Source: Diplosphaera chodatii (Eukaryota > Chlorophyta > Trebouxiophyceae > Prasiolales > Stichococcaceae). Taken from it: a stretch of DNA of 64,000 bases. A program made the position numbers and the translations under genes. The number at the start of each line of letters is the position of its first letter. Within the stretch, counting starts at the first letter, position 1. Below the pieces are notes generated by a model. It made no database searches, was not told the origin of the DNA, and worked only from the letters and a program-made list of their open reading frames with translations. Shown in pieces: positions 21,640 through 33,700 of this stretch. The DNA lies in the NCBI GenBank assembly GCA_032358165.1, contig JAALGY010000052.1, positions 1,674,001 through 1,738,000 on the forward strand. Direction: 5' to 3'.

Positions 21640-23161
21640 TCGCTGGCCGTCACCACGATGTCAGTGCCCGGGCTGTGCGACTTGTGTGCCACTGCAGCTT
21701 GCACTTCAGTCCGCATGAAACGCCCTCGCAACTGCAAACATGTGTTGAAGACCACTGCTGTCCAATTTTCAGTGCTGTCCTGATATCCTTTCGAGAGAGT
21801 ACATGTGCTGCGATGTTTCTGTGCAAGGGGTTAGTCGTAGTGAGCCCTTGGTGCAGCATCCTGCCTGGGTTCAGCTTACTTCCTTGCAAACATAAAGGTG
21901 CAGACACCGGCACCACCTAGCTACACTTCGCATTCGGAACTCCGGACAAGACCTTCAGCCAAACCACACATGCATGTCAAGCAGCCAGCCATCCAGAGTC
22001 CCAAGCATTGCGTTGCCACCCCACAGGTACTCGCCCATTTACGGTATGAAAGTGTCTCAAAGACCAGATGGCATGCATGGAGTGTTCAGCAGCAGGTGTC
22101 TGCTGCCCAACAGCGATTGACGACTCGTGCTTTTCCGTTCACCAAACCCAAGCTGCCAACCAGCTGGGGCGCCTACTGTGATAGCGCAGCATGCAAGACT
22201 GCTCTGGCCTCACTTGTCAGGCAACACCCGTAGTGTCACCAGTAGCCCCAGCACTGCAGTGCGTTCACGCCAACAAGAAAGCAGCCAGAAGTGGCGTATG
22301 ATTGCGGATCCTGGGCATGCGCCCTGATAGAAAACTTAATGCAACTGCGCAGCCGCACTTCGTGGCGTCCATCATGCCCTGTTGCTGTGCAGAATCCTAG
22401 CGCTGCATCCCCAGCCGGCAGGCGCCGGCTGGTTCATGGCAAAGAAAACTCTTGCAAGCCCCATGTGACGGCCATTATTCGGTTTGATGCCCAATGCCAT
22501 CTGGTAAACCATGGTGTTTATGCGTGTCAAAGGCTGCCACGCGGCCACCGTGAACGTTTGTTCTCTTGACCTCCTTGGTAAGCCGCGCATTGGTGCGTCA
22601 AAATCGTTGGTGGCTCAGGGGCGCGGACGCTTGGCGTTGCCCCAGGCCAGAGTCAGGTCCGCAGCTGCACACAGTGGGAAGCCGTGCTGGACTAGGCAGA
22701 ACACCTACATCGGGAGCCATGCACAAGACACTGCACTTGGAGCTGACATGCACCAGACAAACACAGTAAGCGCACGTCTGTAACTCATCCATGATCTCGT
22801 ACACTACCTGAACGGATGCACATGCACACGTATGTCGTGACCTACCGTGTGTCTCGGCAAACGAAGATGACTGGCGCTGCAGCGTTGGCCGCTGCTGCGG
22901 AGGCTGTGACGCCGCCTGTGACAGCGCCAGCGCTTGCGATGCCAGGTCCTGAGGCAAGCCGGCCGTTGGTGACATACCACCGGCCTCCTGCCTGTGCACC
23001 ATAGGGAAGTGCAGCCCTTGAGCACCTGGTCTCGACACGCTTCACTGGCAACATGCTGCCACAATTTCAGACAGCAAACACTCCAACGTGTTGCAGAGGC
23101 ACCCATCTGCCCATCAAAGAGTCGGCAAATGATGCTTTCTCCCCTTCTCTATAGCGCCTCC
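21640..23161. other. Convergent 3' region, dehydrogenase / AP2 factor
   Basis: About 1.5 kb with the 3' UTR of the dehydrogenase on plus and the 3' end of the AP2 gene on minus. On minus, 23020-22842 reads as a plausible alternative last exon of the AP2 gene (see findings). No independent gene is supported between 21640 and 22840. Confidence 0.35.
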
Positions 23162-24536
23162 TCACCTCCTAGAGGCATCCAGCAGTGTCTCCAGCAGCGC
23201 AGCGGTGCTGGCGTCGCTCTTGTCGCTGTAGTTGCGCATGAGGTCGCGCTTCTGCTGCAGCGTGGCCGCCGCCGCCCAGGCGCCCAGCACTGTCCGACAC
23301 ACTCACAGCAGCGTCAGACCGGTGCGTACGATACACTGCATTGTGCCCTCGCATTCACCCAAGCTGCCAAGCTGAGCAGTGTTTGTGACAGTCGGGGGGC
23401 CCCTTGAAGGCTGACCTGCAACCCTCGCACCTGGTGGCGCGAAGCCGGTCTCCATGGCGGTCAGGAAGCTGGCGATGCCGCTCGAGTCCCGCGCCAGGCC
23501 GCTAGAGTGCCGCCCAAGGGCGCTCGGCTGCCGGCTCTGGCTGGTCAGCCGCGACAGGTCGCTGGACTGCCGCGCCAGCTGCGCCTGGCGAGCGATGTCG
23601 CTGGTCTGCCGGCTGATGCCGCCACGGCTGCCGCCGCCACTGGGCGCCGCACCGCCAGCAGCACTGCCGCCACCGCCCCCATTGCTGGCACCAGCCGCTT
23701 TGTTGAGCGCCGCCGCGTAGAGCTCGATCGCCATTGCAGCAGCCGCGTCCGATGGGGACATGCCGGCGCCGCTGCCACCCGCGCCTGAGCTGGCGCCCGC
23801 GGCTTGCAGCAGCGCAGCGGCGTGCATCTCGGTCTGGGCGGCTGATGGGCCGGCGCGCCTCGCGGCGCTGCCTGCTGCAGCGGCTTCGGCGGCCGCCGCC
23901 GCCGCCAGCGACTCGGTGACGTCGGTGATCTGCGTGGTGGCCTGGGGCGGGGCGGCCGCGCGGGGCGACCCCGTTGGAGCTGGCTCTGCAGCGGGGTAAC
24001 CCAGCTGCAATTGCGTCGCGAGGGCTAGCAGCTGCTGCGCCTGTGCCAGGCGGGCGGCGTTGGCTCCGGTGTCCGGCAGCTGGGCAGCGTGCCTGCAGGA
24101 GGACTTATGCAAGTGATCAGTGTCCTGCAGGTGAGCATGAGCCAGATGCCTGATGACCGTCATGCACATGGCGCTTGCCGAGGGTGCATCTGGGGACGGA
24201 GAGACCAGGTGAAATCAAAGGCGCACAGACGCAACAGCAGCCACGCACTCGGCGATGATGTCCAGCTTGGTCTTCTCGACGGCCGCCTTGGCGCTGGACC
24301 GAGCCGCCGCCTGCCACTGCTGCAGCAGCTGCGCGGCGATGGGGCTGCTGCCGCCGCTGCCGCCGCTGCCCATGTTGCTGGCGACGCTGATGTCGCTCAC
24401 GCTGCGCAGCAGCTGCGCCTGCGCCTGCTGCTGGGCCACCTGCTGCGCCTGGTGCTGCAGCTGCGCCTGCTGCTGGGCGTGCTGCTGCTGCAGGGCCTCC
24501 TGCTGCGCTTGCACCTGCTGCTGCAGGGCTGCCTGG

Positions 24537-24601
<65 letters not shown>

Positions 24602-25209
24602 ATGCTGCTGCTGCAGTGCCTGCAAGCGTCCATGACATGCATGCTTAGCGTCAGGCGCAGTGCATTTCCAGCGCCTGTCTGCATCACGACAACTCCTGTG
24701 GATGCACAGCCGTGTGAAGGTTGAAGCCGGGCTGCGCTGATGGTGTGCCCAGCAAGCTGGTCACTTTGTCTGACAGCGCGCACCTCCATGTGCAGGTGCT
24801 GGCTCTGCCACAGGTACTCGTCCGCCGCCCGCCGCTGCAGCGCCGCCTGGTGCTGCTGCAGCTGCGCGGAGGGCGGCGGCGGCACCGCCCCCGCCAGCCC
24901 CCGCAGCGTGGCCGCCTGCAGCGCCGCCACCGCCGCCATGTCGCCCGCCTGCGCCCCCCACGGCGCCGGCTGCCCCTGCTGCGGCTTGGGGCGCACCAGC
25001 CGCCCCCGCTCCCCCTGCGCCTGCGGGCCGGCATGCCCAAGAGCCTCAGCACTACACTCCCGTCGGTGTGAATGGCATCCGGCAGCAGCAGACCAGAAAT
25101 AACAGACCAGGACTGGTCTGCTGTGGTTGTCGACTTGTACGCCAGGGTGCGGGGCAGTGCTGCTGGGTGCGTGCTAACACACACCTGCGCCTGCTGCACC
25201 GCACGGTCA

Positions 25210-25243
<34 letters not shown>

Positions 25244-28200
25244 CCGCAGCTTGCCGGCCTGCCGCTGCCGCCTCCGCCTGCCCCTGCACATGCAGCAAAC
25301 AGCAAAACGTCAGGACCTGAGCGCCACAGGAAAGCAACCTTAACACAAGCCTGTCATCTGCTGGCAACGAGCCACTGCACGCCTGATGACCACAGCATCC
25401 GTGTGCACCAGCAGCGCTGAGTGCAGCAGGCAATGGAGTCTCGTCTGCACAGACGGACGCTAATCATGGCAACGGGCACGCGGCTCTGACCTGCGGGAAG
25501 TTGAGGGTGCGGCGGCCGATGTCGGGCAGTGAGAGCACGGCGGCGTCAAAGGCACGTGCGGCGTCCACCTCGTTGGTGAAGAAGCCCAGATGTGTGATCT
25601 GCAAGGATGCCACACACAGGGAGGTGCAGTAAGGATATTTGAGCAGGGAAAGCGCTGATGACACTCGTGAAGATACAACCACTGGTAGGCACCCTGCCAT
25701 AGAGGCATCTGCACTGCACTCTGCCACCAGCATCATGATGGCCACACCTTTCCGCGGATGTTGAGCTGCGCCCGCCACTTGTTGGAGCGGCACGACCAGC
25801 ACACGCCCACGTATGCGCTCGTCAGCTTCTGCTGGGGCGGGTGCTCGCCGCCGCCGCTCGCTCGCCTGGAGCCGCGCCCGCTGTTGCGCGCCACCTGCGG
25901 CGGCTGCACCACCGGCTGCTGCTGCTGCTGCTGCTGCTTGGCGGCTGGCGCCGGCCCCGCCGCCGCGCCGGCTGCCGCCTCGAAGGAGGGGCGACGGTTG
26001 CTGGACGCCCCGCCGATGTCGGCAAAGGCCCGCACAGCGGCGGCGCCGCCGCCGTCGGAGAATGCCGAGGTCTGGGAGCTGTCCGACATGCCTGAGAACT
26101 CGTAGTCGGGCGCCTGCCGCCGGCGTGCCGGACGCGCCGAGCGCCGGGATGGCGCCCCAGGGTGGGCGTCGCCCTCCGCAGCAGGCACGGCGCCGTCGTC
26201 GCGCATCAACGCCGCCACGGAACGCTGCCGCCACGCCGGCCGCTGCGCCTGGTCCGCCGGCTGGGACCGGGCGCCCAGCAGCTTGGAGCGTGGCCGCCGG
26301 GGCGGGCGAGGCATCGGCCCCGGGTCCTGCACGTGCAGCTGTACCAGGTGATGCAAGGCGGTGCCCAGTCACTTTCCAGCTCCCGCGATCAGTGGGAAGT
26401 GCGCCGTCAGCAGCAGTCAGACCTATGCCCAATCAAAAGCGACCGGGGGGTCAGCCTTACAAGACAGGCGACCGTCGGTACAGCAGTACAAACGAACAAC
26501 TGTACCAGATGTTAGTCATCTGATGATGTGCTGCAGCAGAGTCGACCGCTGAGACTGCCGAACAACTGTCGGCAGCCTGTATGGCATATGTGTCTATGCA
26601 ACACAGGCTTCCCATGATGCGATGGACTACCTCAGTCCAAAGTGTTCGAGCTGCACAACTTCTGGCGCAGGGCTCACGGGCATGCAAAGCATGCTACCAT
26701 CCAGCAACTGTGATTCCCAGAAGCGACTGGCCATCTCGCGATGGTGCATGGCTGCAGTGATGAACACTGATACCGGGGCAGCGTGGCACCTGGCGTTCGG
26801 TGCGGCTGGGCGGCGGGCCGCGCGGCCGGGCGGCCACCTCCTCCGCGGAAATCGGGAAGTTGACCGGGGCGCCCGGCTTGCGCTCCCGCCGCGTCGCGGC
26901 ATCATAGCAGCGTGCCTGCACAGCAGCAGCAGGGCCGATCCAGCACGAAGCTGTTGCTGCAGTGCCACACGTGGTGCCGCATCACGGCCCATGGGTGCAT
27001 GGGGCCTGTGAGCAGCATCTGCCCAGCCCAAGGATTAGGCATAAAGCTTGCTGCCGACGGGGCTTGGACATGATATGTGCACACGGCCTGGAAGCCAAGG
27101 CTTGTGCGTACCGCATCTGCAGGGTCGTCGAAGTAGCCCAGGTTGCGGCACTTGCCGCCATACCCGAACTGCGCCCTCCACTTGCTCATGATCCGGCACC
27201 AGCTCACGCCCTGCAGCAGGTCATGCAGTCTGTATGACTGCTGTTCCCCACCATAGTCAAGGGTTATGTGATAATTACTTGCATCAGCAAACATGTGCAT
27301 GGTTAGTGGTTCACCTCAAAGACTGCATGGCAGGTGCAGTGAAGGCTAGGTTCCTCACCCTGAAGGGGGACTTGTACCCGCCATGCAGAGCGGCTGCGCC
27401 GCTGGCACTGCCGCTGCCGCCGCTGCCGGACAGCAGGGGCTGCTCGGCGCCGCCGGCCCCCGGCGGCCGCTGCGGCATCTGCTCCGCGGCCGCCCGTTTC
27501 GCCGCCTGCTGCAGCGCAAGCCCGTCCCACTGCAGGTGCTCCGCCTTGCCCGCCACCTGCACACCATGGAGTCCAAGGCGTGACGCCAACCTCTGCCACT
27601 CTGCTGACATTGCTCACATGTGAACATGAACAGGTAGCCCTGCAGATGCAGCAGTCAGTGGCAGGTGCCCACCTGGTGCGGCGGCTGCGACTGCCCGCTC
27701 TGCTCGCCCGCCGCCTCCGTGCCTCCATCCAGAGACCGCCGCCGCCAGGGCTTCCTCCAGTGCGCGGGGCCGCCGTCGGTGTGGTACTCGGGACTTGACG
27801 ACCCTGAGCGGGCGGGCTGGGCCCCCTCCTGCAGCTGCTGGGGAGCTGACGCCGGGTAGTGGCTGCTGCCGAAGCCTCTGCGGATGCCCGGCTGCTGTGC
27901 TGCCGGCAGGGCGGCCAGATCGGCGAGCGCCTCCGTGCGCTGGCGCTTGGCTGGCGGCAGGCTGTCCGGGTGCTGCGGCTGCGCTGCGGACTGCGCCGCT
28001 GCGCTCACAGGCACGCCGGATGTGATGCTGCCCCGCCGCGGCCGGTCAGCGGCCAACGGCGTGACGTCATCCCCGCTGCTGGACGCGTCGCCTGCTCCGC
28101 TGCTCCGCTGCAGGGCGCCCTCCGGCTCGGAGCGCTGTGGCGGACGCTTGCGGCGGTGCAAGCCACGCGGCTTGATGTGCTGCAGTGGGGCAGCTGTCCC

Positions 28201-28635
28201 GGCATCGGCGCCCGTCGCCGCCGCTGTTGCTGTCGCCACCGCCGCCGTGACAGCGACACCACCAGTGCCACCTGCTGCCTCGAGCAGGCCCAAAGGCCCG
28301 TGCTGCGATGCTGTTGGCTCAGGAGGTGCTGTGGCCGGACTCAGCTGTGCTTCGCAGACTGCTGCCTCTCTGCCGCTTCGCTGCACGCCGCTCGGCTGGC
28401 TGGTGTCGGACAACTGGCTGCCGTCCGGACTGCCGGGCCGCGCATAGGTTGCTGATACCACGTGACCCGGTGCTGTCGGACCGGGCTGCACGGCATGCTG
28501 CTGCACTGCCGTGACCTCGCCTGCTGCCTTGCTGCTGGGCCCAGCACCGCTGGTGAGCTGCATCGCGTCATCCTTCAGCTGCGACTCGGCGATCGTGTCG
28601 CCGCTGGACGGCAGGCTGCTGGCTGCATCGCCCAT
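23162..28635 (-). CDS. AP2/ERF-superfamily transcription factor with two AP2 domains and long polyglutamine
   Basis: DNA-binding transcription factor of the plant/algal AP2 type. Exons: 28635-27673, 27556-27359, 27210-27112, 26915-26790, 26326-25748, 25598-25491, 25283-25185, 25020-24784, 24619-24245, 24079-23431 and 23289-23162, about 1,186 residues. The first AP2 domain is built from exons 2-4 (KSPFRGVSWCRIMSKWRAQF, KCRNLGYFDDPADA, ARCYDAATRR). The second comes from exons 5-6 (AYVGVCWSCRSNKWRAQLNI, ITHLGFFTNEVDAARAFDAA, TLNFPQ). Basic clusters near RRKRPP and PAKRQR may be nuclear localisation signals. The rest is Ala, Gln, Ser and Gly-rich, with runs of 21, 10 and 7 Gln encoded by CAG repeats. 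The junction of exons 9 and 10 (IAEC to LPDTG) is the least certain. A strong donor (AGGAG|gtgagg) overlaps the stop, so an alternative C-terminus is possible. Confidence 0.85.
24538..24600 (-). repeat. (CAG)21 microsatellite coding for polyglutamine
   Basis: Uninterrupted GCT x 21 on plus, read as 21 consecutive Gln codons in exon 9 of the AP2 factor on minus. It is flanked by further interrupted CAG. It is long enough to be length-polymorphic. Confidence 0.95.
25211..25242 (-). repeat. (CAG)10 microsatellite in AP2 factor exon 7
   Basis: GCT x 10 on plus, translated as ten Gln in the minus-strand AP2 gene. It is a smaller second CAG tract in the same gene; a third tract of seven lies near 25915-25938. 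Confidence 0.9.
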
Positions 28636-30794
28636 GTGCCCGTGACCCCTGATAGATCACGCGTCTCCGGTCGACGACCGCAACCCCCGCTGACACGCGT
28701 CAAAGGAGTGGCGCCCTTTGCAGGGGAGATGCCACCGGGCGCTCGGCAGCATGCTCCAGTGCCCCTGTCGCGAGTGTCGTATCGCTTTCTTGCCACGCTT
28801 CCCCACGCTCACGCTGATCGGAGGTTGTCACCGCCTGCAAGCATTGGAGGCACAGCTCACAAAGCTGACAGCTGTGCAAACGCCGGCCGCTTCTTCGGCA
28901 GGAAAGCTGCAGTGTCAGATAGGCTCGTCGAGGATGCGGTAGCAAGCAAAACGCGCCCGGATTGTTCGCGGGATTGCCCGAAAAGCGTGTTCGATGATGC
29001 CCGGCAGCATCGTACACTTGTGGCTCCGGCGTGCGAGAGTTGGGCATGCACACCGATGCAGGCCCACCAAGCATGCTAAGCATGACATCCATGGTGCTCT
29101 GGGTGCACAGCAGTGGCGCGATGGGCATCAAAGCCGCGGCCCGAGGAATAAGACTAGCTGGCACGCTACATGCCAGCAGCTACCGTCGGGACGCCGCTGT
29201 GATCGCAACGGCATATGCCGATGTGAGGAGCTGGCGAGTCCATCGTACGTCGCAGCAGGGAGCGAGAGAGCCAGCTGCAAGTGGTCTCGAACGGTGCGCG
29301 CCAGCCAGAGACGTCCAATCGGAGCTGCCTAGGAACAGATTGTTGCCCTAGACTCGTGCATACGTCCTGCATCGAATGTCGCGTTACAGGCACCGGATAC
29401 GCCGCAGACGAACGTGCATCAGGTGTGAGCTGAAGCACAGCAAGCCCGATTCGGGGCCGGCGCCGGCGATGGGCAGGGTGCAAACATCCGATGCAGCCAA
29501 AAACCTCGTCAGGGTTGACGAGCAGCCCGCAAGGCGCTGTGGCCGCTTACTGGGGGGCGGGCCGTCGGAAGGTGTGCTTGATGGCACGAAGGAGCCATTC
29601 GTGCACGTCGTTGCCCTCCTCTCGGCTCTACTAACCTTCTCGAGACGCCGCCTGAAACCACCTCCCCGGTCCAAGCACCCCAGCCGTCGCCTCTGCCTCC
29701 CCACTTTCCGCTGGGCCGTGTGTACCGATGGCTACGCTCAACGGTACAGGGCGCCGCTTGGATTGGGCTGCCTGTCAGAGTGGTTGCGGAAGAAAACGAG
29801 CGTTTGCTTGCCTCTGTGCTCCACCGTCCCGGGGGTCGGCGCTCACGCCTCCGGTTGCCAGCTGTCGCGCAGCATTGAAACCCTCCAGCCAGAGCAACGT
29901 GCCTGCCGCACGCAAGCCCCCTGCCAGTCTGGTCCGTTTGAGACGGACTGGGTCCGCATCCCCTTCACCCAAGCGCCAACAGTGCATGCATGTACTTTGC
30001 CACGTCACGCCCCAGTCATCACCACAGGTGGGAACCTAGGCAGAGAGAATCCACCACGTAATGTGAATTCAAGTACACCCCGGCGGATTCCCCATCTGAC
30101 ATTGCTGGGCACATCATTTTGCGAAAGCAGGGTGTGAGGCTCGGACTGTGTGCATGACCAGCTATAGCCGTCCAACGCATACACTTGTATGTTGTATGGG
30201 CATGCTGTTGACACCTTGGCAAAACCTCACACATGATCGAAGCATCTAGCCTATGTAGGCCATCTCTATCTACATTTACCGTGCTTTTCGTCCTGATACG
30301 AACTGGAGCAGCTGGTGAGTGTATACAGCTTCTGCAAGTGACGGCCGTGCCAGACACTAATAAACTGCACACGCCAACGCCATGAGTAACCTCCCGTACG
30401 ACCGTACATCGTTCGTGTTTCTGCCCTGTAGCAGTTGCAGCTATATATCTTGCGCTAGGACGAGGGCTGGTGGTGCCTCAGCAGCGTGTGTCCATCTAGC
30501 GATATAACGCAGGGCCTCATTGTCTTGCCAGCGGCCTGCATAGATAGAGTAGATTTTGACATTGATCACCTAGTTAGTGTCCAACATCCCAAACATCAGG
30601 TTCAAGCCACAATGGCTTCGTACGTTGGTACAGTACCACGGCCAAGCTGTCAATGTCAGCTCACAAGCAGTATAGCGCCGCGGTCTTCGCTGGCCATGCA
30701 GGCATTGGTGTCGTGACCTCGCAGCCACCGCTGGCACTGTTGGAATGAGCATGCCCGGGTGCGATCGCGTGACAAAGCAGCACACTGGATCACG
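28636..30794. promoter_or_regulatory. Long divergent intergenic region, AP2 factor / PPR-SMR
   Basis: 2.16 kb between two divergent start codons. A plus frame of 253 codons (29376-30137) has no recognisable domain, low-complexity bias or matching splice sites and is not called. An AT-rich TATATAT lies near 30442 on plus, some 350 bases before the PPR-SMR start; it could be a core promoter element, but this is weak. Confidence 0.4.
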
Positions 30795-33700
30795 ATGGCG
30801 GTGCGCCTGCAACACGGGCGTCTCGCCAGCCTGCTGGAGCATGCGTCGAAGGCTTTGCTGGCAGCAGCCATGCCGGCGGCACCCGCGCCCCTGGCAGCCA
30901 CCGCGCCTCACAGCAACAGTGTGCTGCTGCATGTGCGACGCCTCACGGCCCTACCAGCTGAGGTGCATCAGGCAGCCGGCCGCCAGTTGAGAGGCGCCGA
31001 TGAGCACCATGTGGCTGCTGCTGGCAGATTCAGGCTCGGGCCATCGGGCGACTCTGCGATGGCGGCAAGACCTGCCGGCACACCCGCCAGTCCCAGGCCG
31101 TCGAAGCACCAGCGGGGCCGGCACTCATCGAGGAAGCCCGCAGCACGTCCCCGTCGGAAAGGTCAGGACCTGTCGCCAGCGCTGCAGCACCATCAGCAGC
31201 AGCATCCAGCGCCCGCACACGCTGGGGCTTGCCCATCAGCCGGGCGGCCGCACGGCGAAACATTGCAGCTCCCAGCACAGCAGCCGTCGCAGGGTGACTC
31301 AGCAGCCATGCAGCATCCACCGATGCACCACCAGCAGCTGAGGAGCGCCCGCAAAGCGCCAGCAGCCAGCGACATGAGGAGCGCTCCAGGGGGCCGCGGC
31401 TCGGATCGGGTAGGCACTCGAGCAACCGCAGGCTTGCTGTGAGACGTGCTCGTGTGCTGGCATGTCGCGCCAGCAGGCATTGTGTAGATTCAACACATGC
31501 TGGCATGCTGCTCGGCAGTCAAGCGCCTGTTGTGACGGTGCACACAGAGCCACGATGGGCTTGGCGTCACCGCGCCGGGGCTCGGGAGGCCCCGAAAATC
31601 ACTCGAGACCCGAAGTCGCTCACCAGGTATACCAGCCATCCGTAGCACCAGCTAGTGGAGCATCGTTTCGTGAACGAAACTCGTGGCGGCGACACCATAT
31701 GATGGCAGTAGTCATGACCGCAGGTGTCACAAGTCATGCCGCCAAGCACAGCTGCATCGACTCGATCAACTGCAGTGGACACCATCCTCGCCCTTTCATT
31801 CTGGTCTGCTTGGTTGCAGGTCGGCAGCCATCAGCCGCTGCTCCTAAGCACGTGCAGATGCAGCACAGCAGAGCGCAGGGGCGCAGGCTGCCGCCACAGC
31901 CCGAGGACCTGGAGCTCCCGGCCAGCAGCTGGCTTCAGGAGGCGGGCAAGCCACATGCAGCGGCTGCAGGCGGCAAGACGGCACATCCAGCAGCTGCTGT
32001 GGGCAGTGGTGGTGGCGGCAGCGTGCAGCCGCCCTCTGATCCAGCAGGTGGGGCGGCACCAGCAGGAGCAGCTGCACAGGCTGGGGCCCTCCGCACGCCC
32101 AGCCAGCTGCGCCCAGCAGCTGCGCCAGCGCCAGCAGACACGACGGCGCCCGTTGGCAGGCTGCGGCGCTGGTGGAGGATGCTGACGGGTGTGGAGGCAG
32201 CTGGTGCTGCAGCGCAGGAGGCAGTCCGACTGCCAGTGACGGCTCCACCCGCCGCCGCCGCCCCAGCCAGCCGGAGCAGCCCGACTGTGGCAGTGGCAGG
32301 CAGCATGGAAGCTGCACTCCCGGCACCTAGATTCAGGCAGCCCGTCAAGCGCAGCTCAGAACTGCACCGGCACGGTGGCACTGCAAAGGCGAGGCGCCAG
32401 CCCCCGCCGCCGCTTCAGCCATCGCCGCTGCCGTCCCCCCTTCCGCCGGAGCAGCAGCAGCTGCAGCAGCGCGTCCCGCAGCAGCCTCACCGGCAGGGGG
32501 TTGAAGAGCAGCAGGGCCATGGCGCACGGGAGGCACGCAGGCCACGCCGCCCCCGCCGTCAGCGGTCACAGGGGCAGTCTGAGGGTGGCGAGCAGCACCA
32601 GCGGCCGTCCAAGCGCAGGCGGCAGGAGCCTCAGCACTCGCACCAGCAGCCAGCCTGGTCCCAGCAGCAGCAGGCGCGAGGGGCTGGTGCACCCAGGCAG
32701 GGGCAGCGCGACCAGCAGCCGGCGTTGCCATCACATCGAGTTGGTCAGGACCTGCCGACGCTGCCGCCGCCGCTGCAGCAACAGCCCCGGTGGGACACCA
32801 GCCAGGGTGTGCCAGCCGCCGAGGTGCAGCTTGGGCGGCGGAGACGGCGGCGGACAGACAAGGCAATGCCTGCAAGGCTGCAGCTGCCCCCGCAGCGGCC
32901 CCGGACGGTGGCTGATGCCCTGCGGGCGAAGGGCATCGATGTGGATGCGTACATCCGGCTGGATAGCCCCCAGGACAAGAAGGTGCCTGGCTGCCCCTGG
33001 CTGTCGTATGGGGCGGCTGCTCCCGTGCCGGTGTCAGCCCCCTGGAAGCCAAGCTCACAGGGTTGGGGCAGTCCGCTTATGTACTCGACAGCCCGTGTGC
33101 ATCTGCACTTAAGGGCCTTTCAGTGCATGGCCCTCAGGCTTCGTTCTGCTCCGCAGGTTGGCTGGGTAGGGTACCTGCGGGCCATTCAGCGACCAGCGCG
33201 CTTTGCAAATTCCAGCGGCTTGCAGAGGTGAGGCCAGAGCGGCCCAACAAGGGGCCTGATGCATGCAGTCACAGCAGCTGCAGCTGCAGGCGGTGGAGCA
33301 CGCCAGGTGGAGTCTCATGCCAATACACATTGTGCCTCCTGGCCAGGTACCACCATCTGCTGCGGGATTATCGGCAGCTGGACGCGGCGACGCGGTACCT
33401 GCCATCAGGCTCACAGCACGAGTACAGCCGCCGGGGCGCGCCTGCTTACCAGCGAGCCGACTGGCTGGCTGCGGGTGGGTCTGCCGACGGGGCGCCAGCA
33501 GTGGTCTGCACGCGCCACAGTCCCCCCTGAGCACGGCAGCGTGACAATGCCCAGCCCCGCTGCTGACTTGGGCACATCCATCACACCTTCATGCTGTGCG
33601 CAGGCGGCCAGGAAGGCCTGCCGCAGTTGCTGGCAGGCGCCCTCAGCTTCGATGCTGGCATTCCACACGCTGACAGGGAGGCGATCCTGGTGGAAGGCAT

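Noticed and set aside
24089..24724. Plus-strand frame with a long leucine run
   Set aside because: It is the reverse complement of the (CAG)21 polyglutamine exon of the AP2 gene; the minus frame continues in phase through neighbouring exons.
29376..30137. 253-codon open frame on plus
   Set aside because: Basic, Cys/Arg-rich, no domain, no splice-site support, and in a divergent promoter region; long open frames arise easily in GC-rich DNA.
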